From Branchiostoma floridae (lineage: Eukaryota > Chordata > Leptocardii > Amphioxiformes > Branchiostomatidae): a DNA stretch of 64,000 bases. A program made the position numbers and the translations under genes. The stretch lies in assembly GCF_000003815.2 (NCBI RefSeq), contig NC_049989.1, positions 19,539,165-19,603,164 on the forward strand. Reading direction: 5' to 3'. Positions 1-12,570 of the stretch are shown here, piece after piece; within the stretch, counting starts at the first letter, position 1; each line of letters opens with the position of its first letter. The notes under the pieces were generated by a model. It ran no database searches. It saw only the letters and a program-made list of their open reading frames with translations, and had not been told where the DNA came from.

Positions 1-2245
1 ACTTAGTTTTGATATACATGTATTTACAACCTTCCATAATAGTTTATAAATTGGCCATGAAATATTGGAAGAATAGGTGTAAGACACACCTGTCATGTGC
101 CGTCGACGTTTCGGACGAAAATAAAAGCTATCGTAGCAAAAAAGACAACAGTACCAACATTTCACACAGAACGTACTTTTTTATGGATCAATTATGGTAT
201 ACAAGTATATAAAATGTATATAGCTAGTTCCAAATCAACAACAAAGGAGACAATGCTAATGAAGCTTATTTTATCAACTGTTTGGGGTTGTAAATCAGAC
301 ATAATCACATAAAACAACCGAATAATTCCCTTTATTAAACAGTACATCAAGACATGTGTTTTAGTGGCGCCTTTACGAGTTAGCACATGTGCTAGATATG
401 GGTATGCTAGTAATTCATTCTATTCTATTGAAAGTGTGATACGAGGAGCGGAGGAATATCATCTGCATATTTTACCACACCAAGCAGATATATGTCCTTC
501 CGCGTGAAAAAGTAGACCGTTCATTGACTTTGGGCGTCTCAAACTCAGTTACAAGAAAGTTTGTCCTTGGGAGTATACAGCATTTTGAGTGTGTAACGCT
601 TGAATGCCCCCAAACCACGGAAAGCCATGCCATAATCTTAATTCTAGAGCAGAACGTGCATGGTTGGACCAAGAAGGTACTTTTTAACCTCCTTGGTTGG
701 ACATTTTAGCAATTATCTACCTTGGGTCTTCCCTTTTTTGGCAAGTCTCCTGCAAACTACTGCTATAGAAAGCTTGTTTTCAAAGGTTGTTGTTTTCAAA
801 TCAATCAAGTTTATAAAATACAACTTGGGAAATGTGATTTAATCAAGGACCTTGTTAACATTTCACTGCCATTTGAAACTCTTTGCTTCCACCAATTTAA
901 CAAACACAGTGTGAAATGTCAGACGATAGTTTTGAAGGGCGCAGCTCATAAACTTAACGGACGATGAATGCACCCGAGGCACTTCATGAGATAGGTTGGG
1001 TGTGACTCATAGAAAATCGTAAGCAACTATTTAGAAGTCTACACTGTACGCGCGCGTACACTTGAACGGAGGAACACACATAGTACAAGGACGCACGCAC
1101 ACACATACACACACATACTTACATACAGATACGTGTGCACATGCCCACAAACACACATACTTTTCTGACAGTCTATCTTCCCAGTCAACATTTCTATTGA
1201 GCGAAGTAAATAAAACCAACCACGTAAAATTCTGACAGGGGCAAATAAACCAGTAATACCGTGGAGCTCACGATTGTATGATTACCGCTCACTTGACTTG
1301 ACTAGTAGCAGCGCAAAACTGACAAGTGACATGTAAGCCCATGTAATGAACCTTCAATAACAAGTCGACCAAATTGGGCGTGTCTGGTCTTTCCCAGAAC
1401 GGAGCCGGAATCACACACCAAGAAGACAACAAATCGTGTTAAAACTTACACTTGGCCAGTTCCTCTCTACTTCTGATCTTTGGAAAACATGGGAACTACT
1501 CTAAAATATGCAATTCCAACCCGTGGGTGATTGTTGCATATTGTTCTAACATTTTTGAAATCATTGTTAAAATTTGTTTACTCGTATCAAGGAGGTTTTT
1601 TTTAACCTCCTTGCTCTTATACTTATATTCGTAGAAAGACCGCGCACAAGAATCGGCACAAAGTACTGGTAGTTGGATAAGTATGGTGCAAGTTTACTAA
1701 TGCCAATGAGGTTTTATCTCTATTACTTCCTTGCTAATAGCATTACTTAATTTAGACAGTTTAAAGACATGGCTAATTCTCTACGATTGAAAGGCTAAGA
1801 TGACAACAAAATTATGTTATAAACAATGAGAGCTCGTCACAAAAGATCAAACAAGGTACAAATCAGATATATTATCACATGAATGCAGATCCGTGTCACA
1901 GAGACGCCGCCGTAGTTCGGAGATAAATCAGGAGAGGTGTGAAGTAATTGATAGCCGCACGCAGGTGGTGTGTGTGTCTCAGAGGTGGACTTCTTTTGTC
2001 TTTAAGTATTTCTCACCTGGTCTCGAAGTGTTGTCTTTGTTTTTGTGCAGACACGCTGATTGGAAATGGCTCGCGCGGTCACATCGCTTTGTGCCGGGAG
2101 GTTTATTAGAACCCCATTGTTTCTACAAAGATATATAACATCCTTGTTTCTACCGAGAAACTGACAGGAAGATATTTGGATTATAAAGAGTCAAACTGAC
2201 AAAAATCTCAGTATGGCACATGACGTTTATTTTAATACTAGTAAT
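1..2245. other. no gene seen
   Basis: Only short unsupported ORFs are present. A CA-rich low-complexity patch lies at about 1091-1165. A short hairpin made of AAGGAGGTT and AACCTCCTT arms lies at about 1588-1612. I see no conserved protein, RNA gene or element with clear ends. Confidence 0.5.
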
Positions 2246-2422
2246 TCTACTCTTCAAGCAGAGGTTAGGCTCCGTTTTTGCAGACGTGTTTTCAGGTGTT
2301 TTTCTTGGGATTTGTAATTTTAAAGTTTTTTTCCATGTCTACCAATTAAACCTAGCAAAATAGAAAGCCTGATCGCTGATCGATACGCCCAAAAGGCACC
2401 AAAACTTCTGCTTGGAGATTAT
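2246..2422. mobile_element. MITE, degenerate copy (GCAGAGGTTAGGC family)
   Basis: The left end reads CTTCAAGCAGAGGTTAGGC and the right end CTTCTGCTTGGAGATTA. The inner right arm (AAAATAGAAAGCCTGATCG) matches the right arm of the better copy at 2891-3085. No coding capacity. Fragments of the same family occur near 25657 and 48690. Confidence 0.55.
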
Positions 2423-2890
2423 GATAATAATAATGTGTACACTTGTGAATTACTAGTAATACCGTTTTTAATGTGGCGGTCTAAAGGTACTAGTACTTGT
2501 GGAGTTATGAGAACTGACATTACCAGTATGTATATGTATATGTTTGTGTCAATACATTTTTCCAAAGGCGGAGGTTTGAGCAAGCTTTGTAAATGCATGA
2601 CGTTGTCTAAAGTGAGGAATCCATTGTTTCTTGATATTTCACAAGTCTTTCCGAACTGCGCTAGAACAGACAAGGAGCTTGACTGTCGCGGGCGTCAGGC
2701 GCGCCAATCTACATGCATATGGACAGTATTTATGAGCACAGAATCAATTAAATAAACACATTACACTTGGGGGAAATTAACCTCTAACCAATGATGTTTA
2801 AAAACTTTAACCTCTTCACTGTAACTGTGATGTTAAACCACGAAGGGGTTAGTGTCCCTGTATGTCAATGTGCAGAAGCATGGATGTAAT

Positions 2891-3085
2891 TACTCTCCAA
2901 GCAGAGGTTAGGCTTAGGCTTTTTTTAGTCGTTTTTATCGGGCTTTCTATTTTGTATTATATCTTGCTGTGTCAAAACCTAACGTTAGGCCGGACACAGC
3001 GAAAAAAATGACAAAATAGAAAGCCCGATAAAAGCGACTAAAAACGTTAAAAAACAGCCGGAGCCTAACCTCTGCTTGGAGAGTA
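2891..3085. mobile_element. MITE / foldback element
   Basis: The ends are inverted copies: TACTCTCCAAGCAGAGGTTA at the left and its complement at the right. The inversion continues inward through the stretch containing GGGCTTTCTATTTTGT. The whole 195 bp can fold into one long hairpin. It has no ORF and is probably a non-autonomous DNA transposon. I found no clean target-site duplication. Confidence 0.75.
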
Positions 3086-3480
3086 GGATATAATGTCCTT
3101 GGTTACAAACTACAACTACTTTAGACAAGTTTAGTAAAATGCCAAACCAGGGAGATTGTTCCATTTTCAAGCTCCTTGACTAAACTTTCTTCTAATACTA
3201 AAGTATACACGGAAGTGACGGAACAAATATCTAAAGACCTCAGTTGCCTTCTTCAGGATCAGGATATACTAGTAGACTAGCGATCCTTGCGATTGTGAAA
3301 GTTGTTAAAAATTTGATCCGTGTACACCTTAGTGTTGGCAGAAGGTTTCGCATCGTACCAACTGATATAAGCCTCTTGGTTGTACTATGATTACTACCAA
3401 CACAGACGAGCTGCCATGATTACAAGAAAAGAACGAAATTATAAACTATGTCCGGCATCAACTAGCTTCCATTAATATTA

Positions 3481-6400
3481 ATGTATTTTGCCTTCAAACG
3501 CAGAAAAGTTGACAATATGACAACTAGAAGTTATCATTCTAAAGAATGTCTATTATTTTTGCAATGTGACTCTTGTAGTTTGCAACTTGAGACTACAGAG
3601 GCAGACGGACATACACATGTATGTGAAATGATCAGCCCTCTCTGTAAGAAGATATGCATAATTTATCATGAATAAATTCTATCCTCTTCAAAGGTTTCAT
3701 ACTGGAATGATTTTTCTCCACAATTCTGTACCGTACATGTGAAACGTGTTATTTGGCGGCGGCGCACTTCTCAGTCCCCCAGATTTCTCACACTGAGGTC
3801 TGAACCTCACGGCTAGGTGTGGCCACACGACTCACGTGTCTACTCAACACACCTTTCCAAATGTCTGGGCAGGAATCGTGTCAAAACTTAAGAACCAGGC
3901 GAGATCAGGCCCTTTGAATTAGCATTTTGTGCCCATTTTCTTAAAAATGGTCTGGAAAGAATCAAAACATACTGACTACTGCGCAAGGACTCAGCCTCAG
4001 AAGGAGGTTAAAATCGCAGGGGTAAAATGTTGTCTGGCAAAAATATGTCCCGACCTGCATGCAATTCACCTTTCCAAATTTCTGCACAGGAACCGTGTCA
4101 AAACTTTAGAACCTTGCGAAATTATGCCCCAAGAATTAGCATTTTGTGCCCATTTTCTTAAAATGGCATGCAGTAGGATAAAATTAAAACATATTGATTG
4201 AGCAAGGAAGTTCAATTGTCAGGGCATATTTTGTCTGAAAAATACGCCCCGAGACTCGCGACTTACAATTCGTACTGTCATCTGCATCAAGATATGGATG
4301 AAGTAAAATTAGTGATATTATAACAATGTGGCATCTAACTTTATCTGCAACGTCTATTGTATCTACTAGTACGTACACTTTCAACTTCGCTTTGAATAGT
4401 TTTACTGCTATGTATGTATAAACATGTGCCAGTGTACAAAGACATTTTCTTTTCGATGCAATGTGGCCCTTGTGTTTGAAGTATGAGGCCAAAAAAGACA
4501 GACATGTATGAAACGATCGAGCAGTTGTGTCACAAGTTGTATACATAATTGATATCTTTACCATGAATAAATTCTAGCCCCTTCAAAGGTTTCTGGTGGA
4601 ATGATGACGAATTGTGAAACGTGTTGTTTGGCGGCGGCTCACTTCTCAGTCCCCCAGACTTCTCACACTGAGGTCTGAACCTCACGGCTAGGTGTGGCCA
4701 CACGACTCACGTGTCTACTCAACACACCTTTCCAAATGTCTGGGCAGGAATCGTGGCAAAACCTTACAACCTGGCGAGATCAGGCCCTAAGAATTAGCAT
4801 TTTGTGCCCATTTGCTTAAAAATTGTGTGGAAAAATGAAAGCATATGGACTGAGCAGGGAGGTAATTAAAATCGCAGGGGTTATAATGTTGTCTGAAAAA
4901 TATGTCCCGGACTGCATTGCAATTCATACTGGTATCTGCATCAAGATATGAATGAGTGAATGAATGAAGACGTTAATACTCGTATGGGCTAAGTACAGGC
5001 CAAGAAAAAGAGTTGTTTCAAGTACAATGAGTGATATAACAATGTGGTATCTTGCTATATCTGCATAGTCTATTGTATCTACTACTAGAAATATGTAGGT
5101 TCAACTTCTCGCTTCGAATGGTTTTACTACTATTATGTATATACAATGTACTAGTATACGAAGACAGTTTTTCTTTCAATGCAATGTGGCCCTCGCGTTT
5201 GAAGTATGAGGCCAAAAAAGACAGACATGTATGAAACGATCGAGTAGTTGTGTCACAAGTTGTATACATAATTGATATCTTTATCATGAATAAATTCTAG
5301 CCTTAAAGGTTTCTGGTGGAATGATGACGTATTGTGAAACGTGTTGTTTGGCGGCGGCACACTTCTCAGTCCCCCAGACTTCTCACACTGAGGTCTGAAC
5401 CTCACGGCTAGGTGTGGCCACACGACTCACGTGTCTACTCAACACACCTTTCCAAATGTCTGGGCAGGAATCGTGGCAAAACTTTAGAACCTGGCGAGAT
5501 CAGGCCCTAAAATTAGCATTTGTACCCAATTTCTTAAATATGGTGTGAAAAAATGAAAGCATATGGACTGAGCAAGGAGGTAATTAAAATCGCAGGGGTT
5601 AAAATGTTGTCTGAAAAATATGTCCCGAACGTCACTGGTATCTGCATCAAGATATGAATACGTGAATGGACGAAGACCTTATAACTGTACGTTTCTGCTC
5701 TTATAGGCCTCGCACATGCCAAGAAAAACAGTTGTTTCAAGTACAATTAATGATATAACAACGTGGTATCTTACTATATGTGCAAAGTCTATTGTATCTA
5801 CCAGTATGTACAAGTTCGACTTGTCGTTGTGAATGGTTTTACTGCTATACATGTATACACAATGTACGAAGACAATTTTCCTTTCAATGCAATGTGGCCC
5901 TTGCGTTTGAAGTATTTTAGCCCAAAAAGACAGACATGTATGAAACGATCAAGCAGTTGTGTCACAAGTTGTATACATAATTGACATCTTTACCATGAAT
6001 AAATTCTAGCCCCTTCAAAGGTTTCTGGTGGAATGATGACGTATTGTGAAACGTGTTGTTTGGCGGCGGCGCACTTCTCAGTCCCCCAGACTTCTCACAC
6101 TGAGGTCTGAACCTCACAGCTAGGTGTGGCCACACGACTCACGTGTCTACTCAACACACCTTTCCAAATGTCTGGGTAGGAATCGTGTCAAAACTTTACA
6201 ATCTGGCGAGATCAGGCCCCAATAATTAGCATTTTGTACCTCTTCCTTAAAGATTGTGTGGAAAAAAATAAAACATATTGACGAGGGTAATTAAAATCGC
6301 AGGGCTGTAATGTTGTCTGAAGAAGATATGTCCGATCTGCATGCAATTCATCCTGGTATCTGTATTGATACATGAATGCGTGAACGGATGAAGACCTTTA

Positions 6401-6930
6401 TTCTACGTTGATGCAAAGTTATAGGCCGAGTACAGGCAAAAAATGTTGTTTCGAGTACAATTAGCAATATGTGATATCTTACTACATCTGCAAAGTTTAC
6501 AGTCTATCTACTAGTATGTACAGGTTCAACTTCTCGCTTTAAATGGTTTAACTGCTATATATGTAAACACAATGTACTAGTATACAAATAAATTTTTCCT
6601 TTCAATGCAATGTGGCCATTGCGATTGACGTATGAGGAAAAAAAAAGACAGACATGTATGAAACGATCGACCAGTTGTGTCACTAGTGTTATACATAATT
6701 AATATCTTTATCATGAATAAATTCTAGCCTCTTCAAAGGTTTCTCGTGGAATGATGACGTATTGTGAAACATGTTGTTTGGCGGCGGCGCACTTCTCAGT
6801 CCCCCAGACTTCTCACACTGAGGTCTGAACCTCACAGCTAGGTGTGGCCACACGACTCACGTGTCTACTCAACACACCTTTCCAAATGTCTGGCCAGGAA
6901 TCGTGGCAAAACTTTACAACCTGGCGAGAT
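3481..6930. repeat. tandem array, ~715-bp unit, five copies
   Basis: A core beginning TTTGGCGGCGGC recurs at about 3754, 4629, 5349, 6060 and 6779, giving spacings of about 875, 720, 711 and 720 bp. Each unit also carries a conserved block with GACAGACATGTATGAAACGA followed by ACAAGTTGTATACATAATT. The ~165-bp core (GGCGGCGG to TTCCAAATGTCTGG) is nearly identical between copies, whereas the remainder is clearly diverged and indel-rich. The core contains the palindrome GTGTGGCCACAC and a CACGTG. ORFs inside the array are short and not conserved in frame. Confidence 0.85.
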
Positions 6931-7017
6931 TATGAAATTTGTGTACTGCGATATTTAGCGGCTGCTTAACTTACATTTCCAAGAGCTGGAAACACGCTTG
7001 AATATCAGGCAGCTAGC

Positions 7018-7188
7018 TAATCTCCAAGCAGATCCTACGGTAGCATAATATAGTATCAAAAGCTGGCAGAGGACTGAAACCGGCTTAGGAGTGTGTTTTG
7101 CTATGGCAAATGTACACCTCTTGGCTGACTACACTCCTTGGCCAGTTTGGTACTATCTTATGCCATTGTAAGATCTGCTTGGAGATTA
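7018..7188. mobile_element. MITE with perfect 9-bp target-site duplication
   Basis: The terminal inverted repeats begin TAATCTCCAAGCAGATC. The element is flanked by the direct repeat GCAGCTAGC at 7009-7017 and 7189-7197. It is 171 bp with no ORF. Its interior (for example TAGTATCAAAAGCTGGCA) matches the outer element at 9704-10055. Confidence 0.85.
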
Positions 7189-7664
7189 GCAGCTAGCATC
7201 ACCAGAAAACTTTCCCATTGCAATAAGAATAACAATGGCATTCTACAAGGGAATTCTACAAGTGAAACTCGGCATTTTTTTATTATATTGTAGTTGTGAA
7301 ATTTTATTGGGATCATTTCACCCGGGTGGTCCAAGTTTCTCGACAAAATCAGGATATATCAATATCTTACGTATTACAACAGAAACTCGGACTGTAGGCT
7401 TGAAAAACACCACTGTCCCAATCTTGGATGAGGCTAGAGTTGTAGCCATCTGCTTGAAGATGTAGCCAACTGTGCTTTTTTTTGGGAGGGGGGCATAAAT
7501 TTATGTCTTTGTATGAGGATTTACATACTTGAATCTCAAAACAACTATTTTTATTGTCGGCTGTAAGATTATCGTAAGTGCCATGCTCATTCGTGATTTA
7601 CGTAACTGTAGTGTAGTCTAAAAGTGTTCTCTAATGCTTTAGTTTGTTCAGATCAAGGAGCTTT

Positions 7665-8700
7665 TATAATAACATTTATTTATTTGCAAATCCATGCCCG
7701 TAGGCTAATTGCAATGATACAGACAGTGAAAAGTAACAAGTGTCTATTCTAAATACACACACACGTCAGCTATCTATGTACATGCTTCTACTTCTTTACT
7801 GGGTGGTTTGACTTCTTCTTTGGAGGCAGTGGCTGATGAAAAGTCCCAATTCTTTAATGATTAGTGGGTTCTGTGATTTTAACAGAAATATAGTTTTTTG
7901 AGGTCTACTAACTGGTGAAAAGTTGGAAATAATGTTTTGATTGTGTCAAAAAGGTTGTTTCTTTCGTCCTCATAATGGGGGCAGTTACATATAAAATGTA
8001 TTTCATCTTCCACTGCATCCGTCGCACAGTATTTACACAATCTATCTTGAACTGGCACTTTTTTATAACGACCCTTTTCTATCTCTAGTGAGTGAGCACT
8101 GATTCTTATCTTACATACATTGGATCTCTTGTCAGCGTCGTTCTGGTATAGATAGGTTTCCATGGCATATTCGGTTTTGATATGTTTGTAAAATCTTAGT
8201 TTGCCGTTATCTTTAGACAATTGCTGGAAAAAGGTTTGGACATACACGTCTGACAGTCTTTTCCTTAACAATGTACAAATATGTTTGTTGTCTATTCTAG
8301 AGTGAGCATAGTTCCATAGATAGGAATAACCATTATCATCAAGTATTTGTTTTACATGTTGGAGCCAAGTTTTCTTATGATTGTTTAAAGGTACATTTTG
8401 TTGACAGAGTAGTGCGTCTATTTGTAAAGGGTGTGTAGAGTAATCTAACTGTTTAAGGCGTAGCCAGTACTTAACTATGCGGATTGCTATATCTATGCCT
8501 GTTGGATAGACTCCGAGTTCTGCTCTACATGCGGAGTTACAGGAATTCCTGTGCACGCCAAGAATGTTTTTACAAAAGCGGGTTTGGATATTTTCCACTG
8601 GGCAGTTATCTTTTCCACAGTCTATACTTTTATAAAACTCATTGTTCAAATACAGGTGCAGGTACGCCAGGTGCTTAGACTTGTGCCCGAACAATCTTAC
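7665..8700 (-). mobile_element. 5'-truncated LINE (non-LTR retrotransposon) 3' end
   Basis: A 271-codon ORF at 7879-8694 reads as the C-terminal part of a LINE reverse transcriptase polyprotein. It has conserved WLRLKQLDY and WNYAHSR stretches, then a terminal Cys/His cluster (CKYCATD, EDEIHFICNCPHYEDER) as found downstream of the RT domain in many animal LINEs. After the stop comes about 200 bp of 3'UTR-like sequence with AATAAATAAA near 7680, read on the minus strand. The upstream RT and endonuclease parts are absent, so this is a dead 5'-truncated insertion. Family assignment is by resemblance only. Confidence 0.75.
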
Positions 8701-9703
8701 AGGTACCCGTACAGGTACAGGGTACCCAGTCTTACCTAGTTATTTCTTCAATATCGTAATAATAACACGTCCGTATCGCCGGAAAAAAAAGAAACAACAA
8801 CACAGCACTTTCCTAGACATTTGTCGACTCCACATTCGGGAGACAGAAATGTGCTGCTGACAAATTAGTCCGTGGGATTACCGGCCGCCATGTAACTTAT
8901 CCTGAGATTTATCCTGGGGTCGTACGCTTGCACTCAAAGTGGCCCAAATGAAATATGTCTGCGTGGATTGTACAAGTCCCCAGTGGACCCACTGACGTCT
9001 CCTTAGGAAGAACATCAGGGTTTCCTCTGTTTGATGTCCAGTCCCGGCGCCGGGCACGTGAGAATTTATTGATGCGCCGCGCACCCGACTTTCGCACCTT
9101 GCCGGACTCACTACAAATCCGGGAAGAAATGGGAAGACGCGGAGAGATTGGGCACGGGGTGCATTAGTCCGGGTGCGCACATTTGTGCTGAAAGTCAAAG
9201 CCAGGGTGTGACTAGAGGGGGCATTGCAAGTACTTTTTCACACCTTCCGTTTCTCTAAAAATGGTAATAGCGAGCGACAAGAGTGTAGAGGGGCGTTAGG
9301 CCCAACCTAATGGTCAGATAAAAGTGGACATGCAAGTCAACAAACTATGCTTTCCTCTTTCTTGAGGTCTTTTATGTACATGTTTCTGACTTTGATAGCC
9401 ATGTTGGTTCACTTGATTGTCGTGAAAAGTTAACTTTGCACTTAAAGTTCAATTTATGTACAAAATAGGATAGAAATTCGGAGATTGGTTTGATTTACTT
9501 TCTAGATTGAGCTGAATTTCAACACATACTAGTACACCACTACCGACAAATTGCAAGAGAGCTAGCAGAACCTTCAATCTTCTGGTTGAAAACTCTGAAG
9601 TACAATGTAGTTGAGAAAATAACTTTTATGCTACGTTACATGTCTCTGTGGCGTAAGTGGTTGCACAACCCCGCTATTTGGCCAGCTTGGAGATGTTGTA
9701 ATC

Positions 9704-10055
9704 TAATGTCCAAGCAGATCATACAGTAGCATAAGATAGTATCAAAAGCTAGCAAAGGAGTGTAACCGGCCTAGGAGTGTTATTGGCCCTCGGTTAATCT
9801 CCAAGCAGATCTTGCTGTGGCAAATGGGAAGGAGTTTAATTGCCTGATAATTGCCTTTGACCGGTGCGTTCTGCAGCAGATCTTCGCTGTGGCCAATAAC
9901 TCCTCTGCCGGCTAAACTCCTTCCCATTTGCCACAGCAAGATCTGCTTGGAGATTAGCCCTCGGTAGCCAGTGGCAGTGCACACTCCTAGGCCGGCTACA
10001 CTCCTTTGTCAGCTTTTGATACCATCTTACGCTACCATGGATCTGCTTGAAGATA
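9704..10055. mobile_element. outer MITE interrupted by another MITE
   Basis: The left arm (TAATGTCCAAGCAGATC, then GATAGTATCAAAAGCT) and the right arm (AGCTTTTGATACCATCTTA, then ATCTGCTTGAAGATA) are inverted copies and resemble the element at 7018-7188. The middle is occupied by a second insertion at 9795-9956. Confidence 0.75.
9795..9956. mobile_element. inner MITE nested in the outer MITE
   Basis: This 162-bp element starts TAATCTCCAAGCAGATCTTG and ends with the inverted copy. The arms are almost perfectly complementary for more than 40 bp. It is flanked by the direct repeat GCCCTCGGT at 9786-9794 and 9957-9965. The 9-bp duplication and identical terminus place it in the same family as the element at 7018-7188. 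Confidence 0.85.
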
Positions 10056-11293
10056 CCAGTAAGCTGTAATCGTCATTTCAAATAGAGACGCGCATAAAAC
10101 ATCTCTCCTCAAATCGCACTTTGTCAGGCTATGTCGGACACATTGTATTTAACCACAGCATGAGCGTACTTAATTGAATTAAAGAGTACTTGGGGAATTT
10201 TGCACAATATTGAATGCTTTTTGATGTATGCGAGACTAGTGGGTATTTTATCGTATGATGTGAAGTAACATGCATGTTTTACTTCCTAAAACTAGTACTT
10301 ATCAGAAAATAACACCCTCTTGTGGAGTTTCAAGACTTTTATCGATTATTTCAAATGTTGAGTTCCATGGGTACCATCGGAATTACGAGTGTTGAAGACG
10401 ACGTTAAGAGAACACAGGAAAGTTGACCAAGTTGAAACACTTTATTTCAAGCGTCAGTCTACTTCAGGTATGTATGGCTTAAACTTTAAAGTCATGAGAG
10501 TTTGCCACATGCATATCTTCATTTGGCACCTTCCTTCTAACACAACATCTGACAACATTTTACGTCAAAACTAACAACAAATACACCATAACGAACAAAA
10601 GAACAACAAAAACGAAATCTACTTTCCTACTAGAAGTAGTTTTGTCAAATCTATTCTACTTAACATCGAACCAATTCAAAAACATAAAAAATCTAGTAGT
10701 AAAGAATTTGTACATCAAATCCAAATGCAACTTCTTTTTCCACGTCATCGAATGCTCCTCAAGGTATGCTGCTTCTTAAAATACTGCAGTGGACAGATAA
10801 TAATCTTAAAAAAACATAACATAGTAGCAGCCCTGATACATTGCAACTTGAGTCTTTTCAGCAACTTCTATCCAGGTACACTGGTAGGCCTTACATTGCA
10901 GTTACTGGACAGTCTTCATATATATTTGTATAGAATCTCTTTGTTCTTTAATTTACCCTGAGTTGTCGAGAGAACTCCTGTCACCTTTGTTGAGGTGTCC
11001 AGCGAGGTAGCACCATCATTCAGTTCCTTTAAGACGTTAGTATATACAGGCTGGTTCGTAACAGGAAGTAATAAGACTACTAATTAGGGAGAGTTCCCTT
11101 TTTTCTAATGTTTGATACTTTAGCACTACAGGACTCGTCGTATCGTTGCTTAGTAATACTTAAATCTGGCTTTTTATAACTATCCGATGTTGTGAGTTTT
11201 GGTAAGGCCTGAACTCAATAATCGAAATTCCACTTGTCCGGTTTTACAAAGGAGACAAGCTAGTTTGTTATACTTGCAACAAGCTGGAATTTC
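10056..11293. other. no gene seen
   Basis: AT-rich sequence with short unsupported ORFs. The part next to 11293 should contain the 3'UTR of the minus-strand T-box gene. I could not pick a polyadenylation site with confidence. Confidence 0.4.
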
Positions 11294-12570
11294 TTATAAT
11301 ACCATTCCAGGAGGCAGGGGGAAGTATCCCATGTGCGTAGGGTAAGCCTTGAGCTGTGCCTTGGTGCGGACTGCGATGGGATTGACCACATCGTTGCTGG
11401 TTGGCGTGAAGGTAGCGGGCACGCCCGGGAAATGTCTCATGTAGGCCAGCGCCGTGGGCTGCAGAGGCTGTGTAAGGGGGATGTCGGAGATCTGCTGGGT
11501 GTGGAGGGCGGCGGTGGTGCACGCCATGGGGGCCTGCATAGTGGTGGTCGCCCGTAGTTTCTCCATCTCGGCCGGGTTGTAGAGCTCGCCGAGCATCTCC
11601 TGCTGGATGCACCTTGGCTGGACTCGGCTCACCAGCTGGCCTAGGGACTGAAGGTTGACGTTGACGAGCAGGTCCGACGACAAGTGGTTCAACCTCACGT
11701 CTGGTTGGTGGAATGGGCCGGTGGAGTGTGTCAGCGCTGCGCTGGTTGATGTTTGTTGTTGTTGTCTGGATACGGCAGGGTTTGTAGCAGCCACCAGACA
11801 GGGCTGGGCGGCCATGTTGCTGGGAATGTTCAGTTGGCTGGTGATGTGCGCGATGGACGGCTGGACGGACGCACTGCTTCGAGACGATACCCTGGTGTAC
11901 GGGTGATCGCGGACCTGGCTCTTGCTCCTCATCACCAAGGGGTTGACGGTTGCACTAGATCTAGTGGAGGCAGCGGTGCTACTGGCAGTGGCAGGAACGT
12001 TGGTGAACATCTCCGGGCTAACTCTAACAGTACTAGCAGCAGTTGTGTGGACGTTTGTGGTCAGCCCCGACGACTCGAGCATGCAACTGGGAACGCTGAA
12101 GGGTTCGAATCTCACGGCGGCATCAACGCCGCCTACGCTACACGCCGGCAACATCAGCGTGCTGGGCAGACGCACAGAGTCCTGAGAACTTTTGGAGGTC
12201 CCCCGACGCGCACCGCCCCTCTTAGCAGCAGTGGAGTAGATACTTCCTGGCAGTGCAAAGTTCCTCTGTGGTGCGCTGGCGGAGCTAGAACAGGACGCGC
12301 TAGCGGCGGATGAGGACGGGAACACATCATTGTGGACGCCCGAGGGGGTGGTGTGCTTACTGATGGCCAGGAGACCCTCTGGGTTGGGAGCGAAGGCAAC
12401 CTGATGCTTGTAGACGGCGTAGTGGGACTTGTTGCGGTGGTGCAGGCGGCGGTGAGGCACGGAGAAGCTGTTGAAGATCTTGACGGACAGGGGCGGCTCC
12501 TGGGCCACCTTGGCAGCGTAGGCGGACAACTGGTCGGCTGAGGGCACGCCGGGCTGGAGCGGTACCACAC
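11294..12570 (-). CDS. T-box gene, 3'-terminal coding exon
   Basis: About 425 codons, ending PLPPGMVL and a TAA stop. The acceptor CCTCCAG is at 12571 and the reading frame enters in phase 1. The protein is low complexity, rich in Ser/Thr/Ala/Pro with Gln patches, and without a folded domain I recognise. Assignment to the T-box gene rests on strand, order, GC-rich coding character and lack of any other host gene. Open frames on the plus strand here are shadows. Confidence 0.72.

Noticed and set aside
3481-6930. CRISPR-like or rRNA spacer array
   Set aside because: The repeat unit is ~715 bp, not short regular repeats with unique spacers. No rRNA sequence is recognisable. This is a eukaryotic tandem repeat.
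8878-9198. Overlapping ORFs on both strands in a GC-rich patch
   Set aside because: No recognisable domain, no splice support, and the open frames on both strands reflect base composition. Possibly a CpG-rich regulatory patch, but nothing supports that directly.
11333-12541. Several plus-strand ORFs of up to 186 codons
   Set aside because: Antisense shadows of the GC-rich T-box C-terminal exon.
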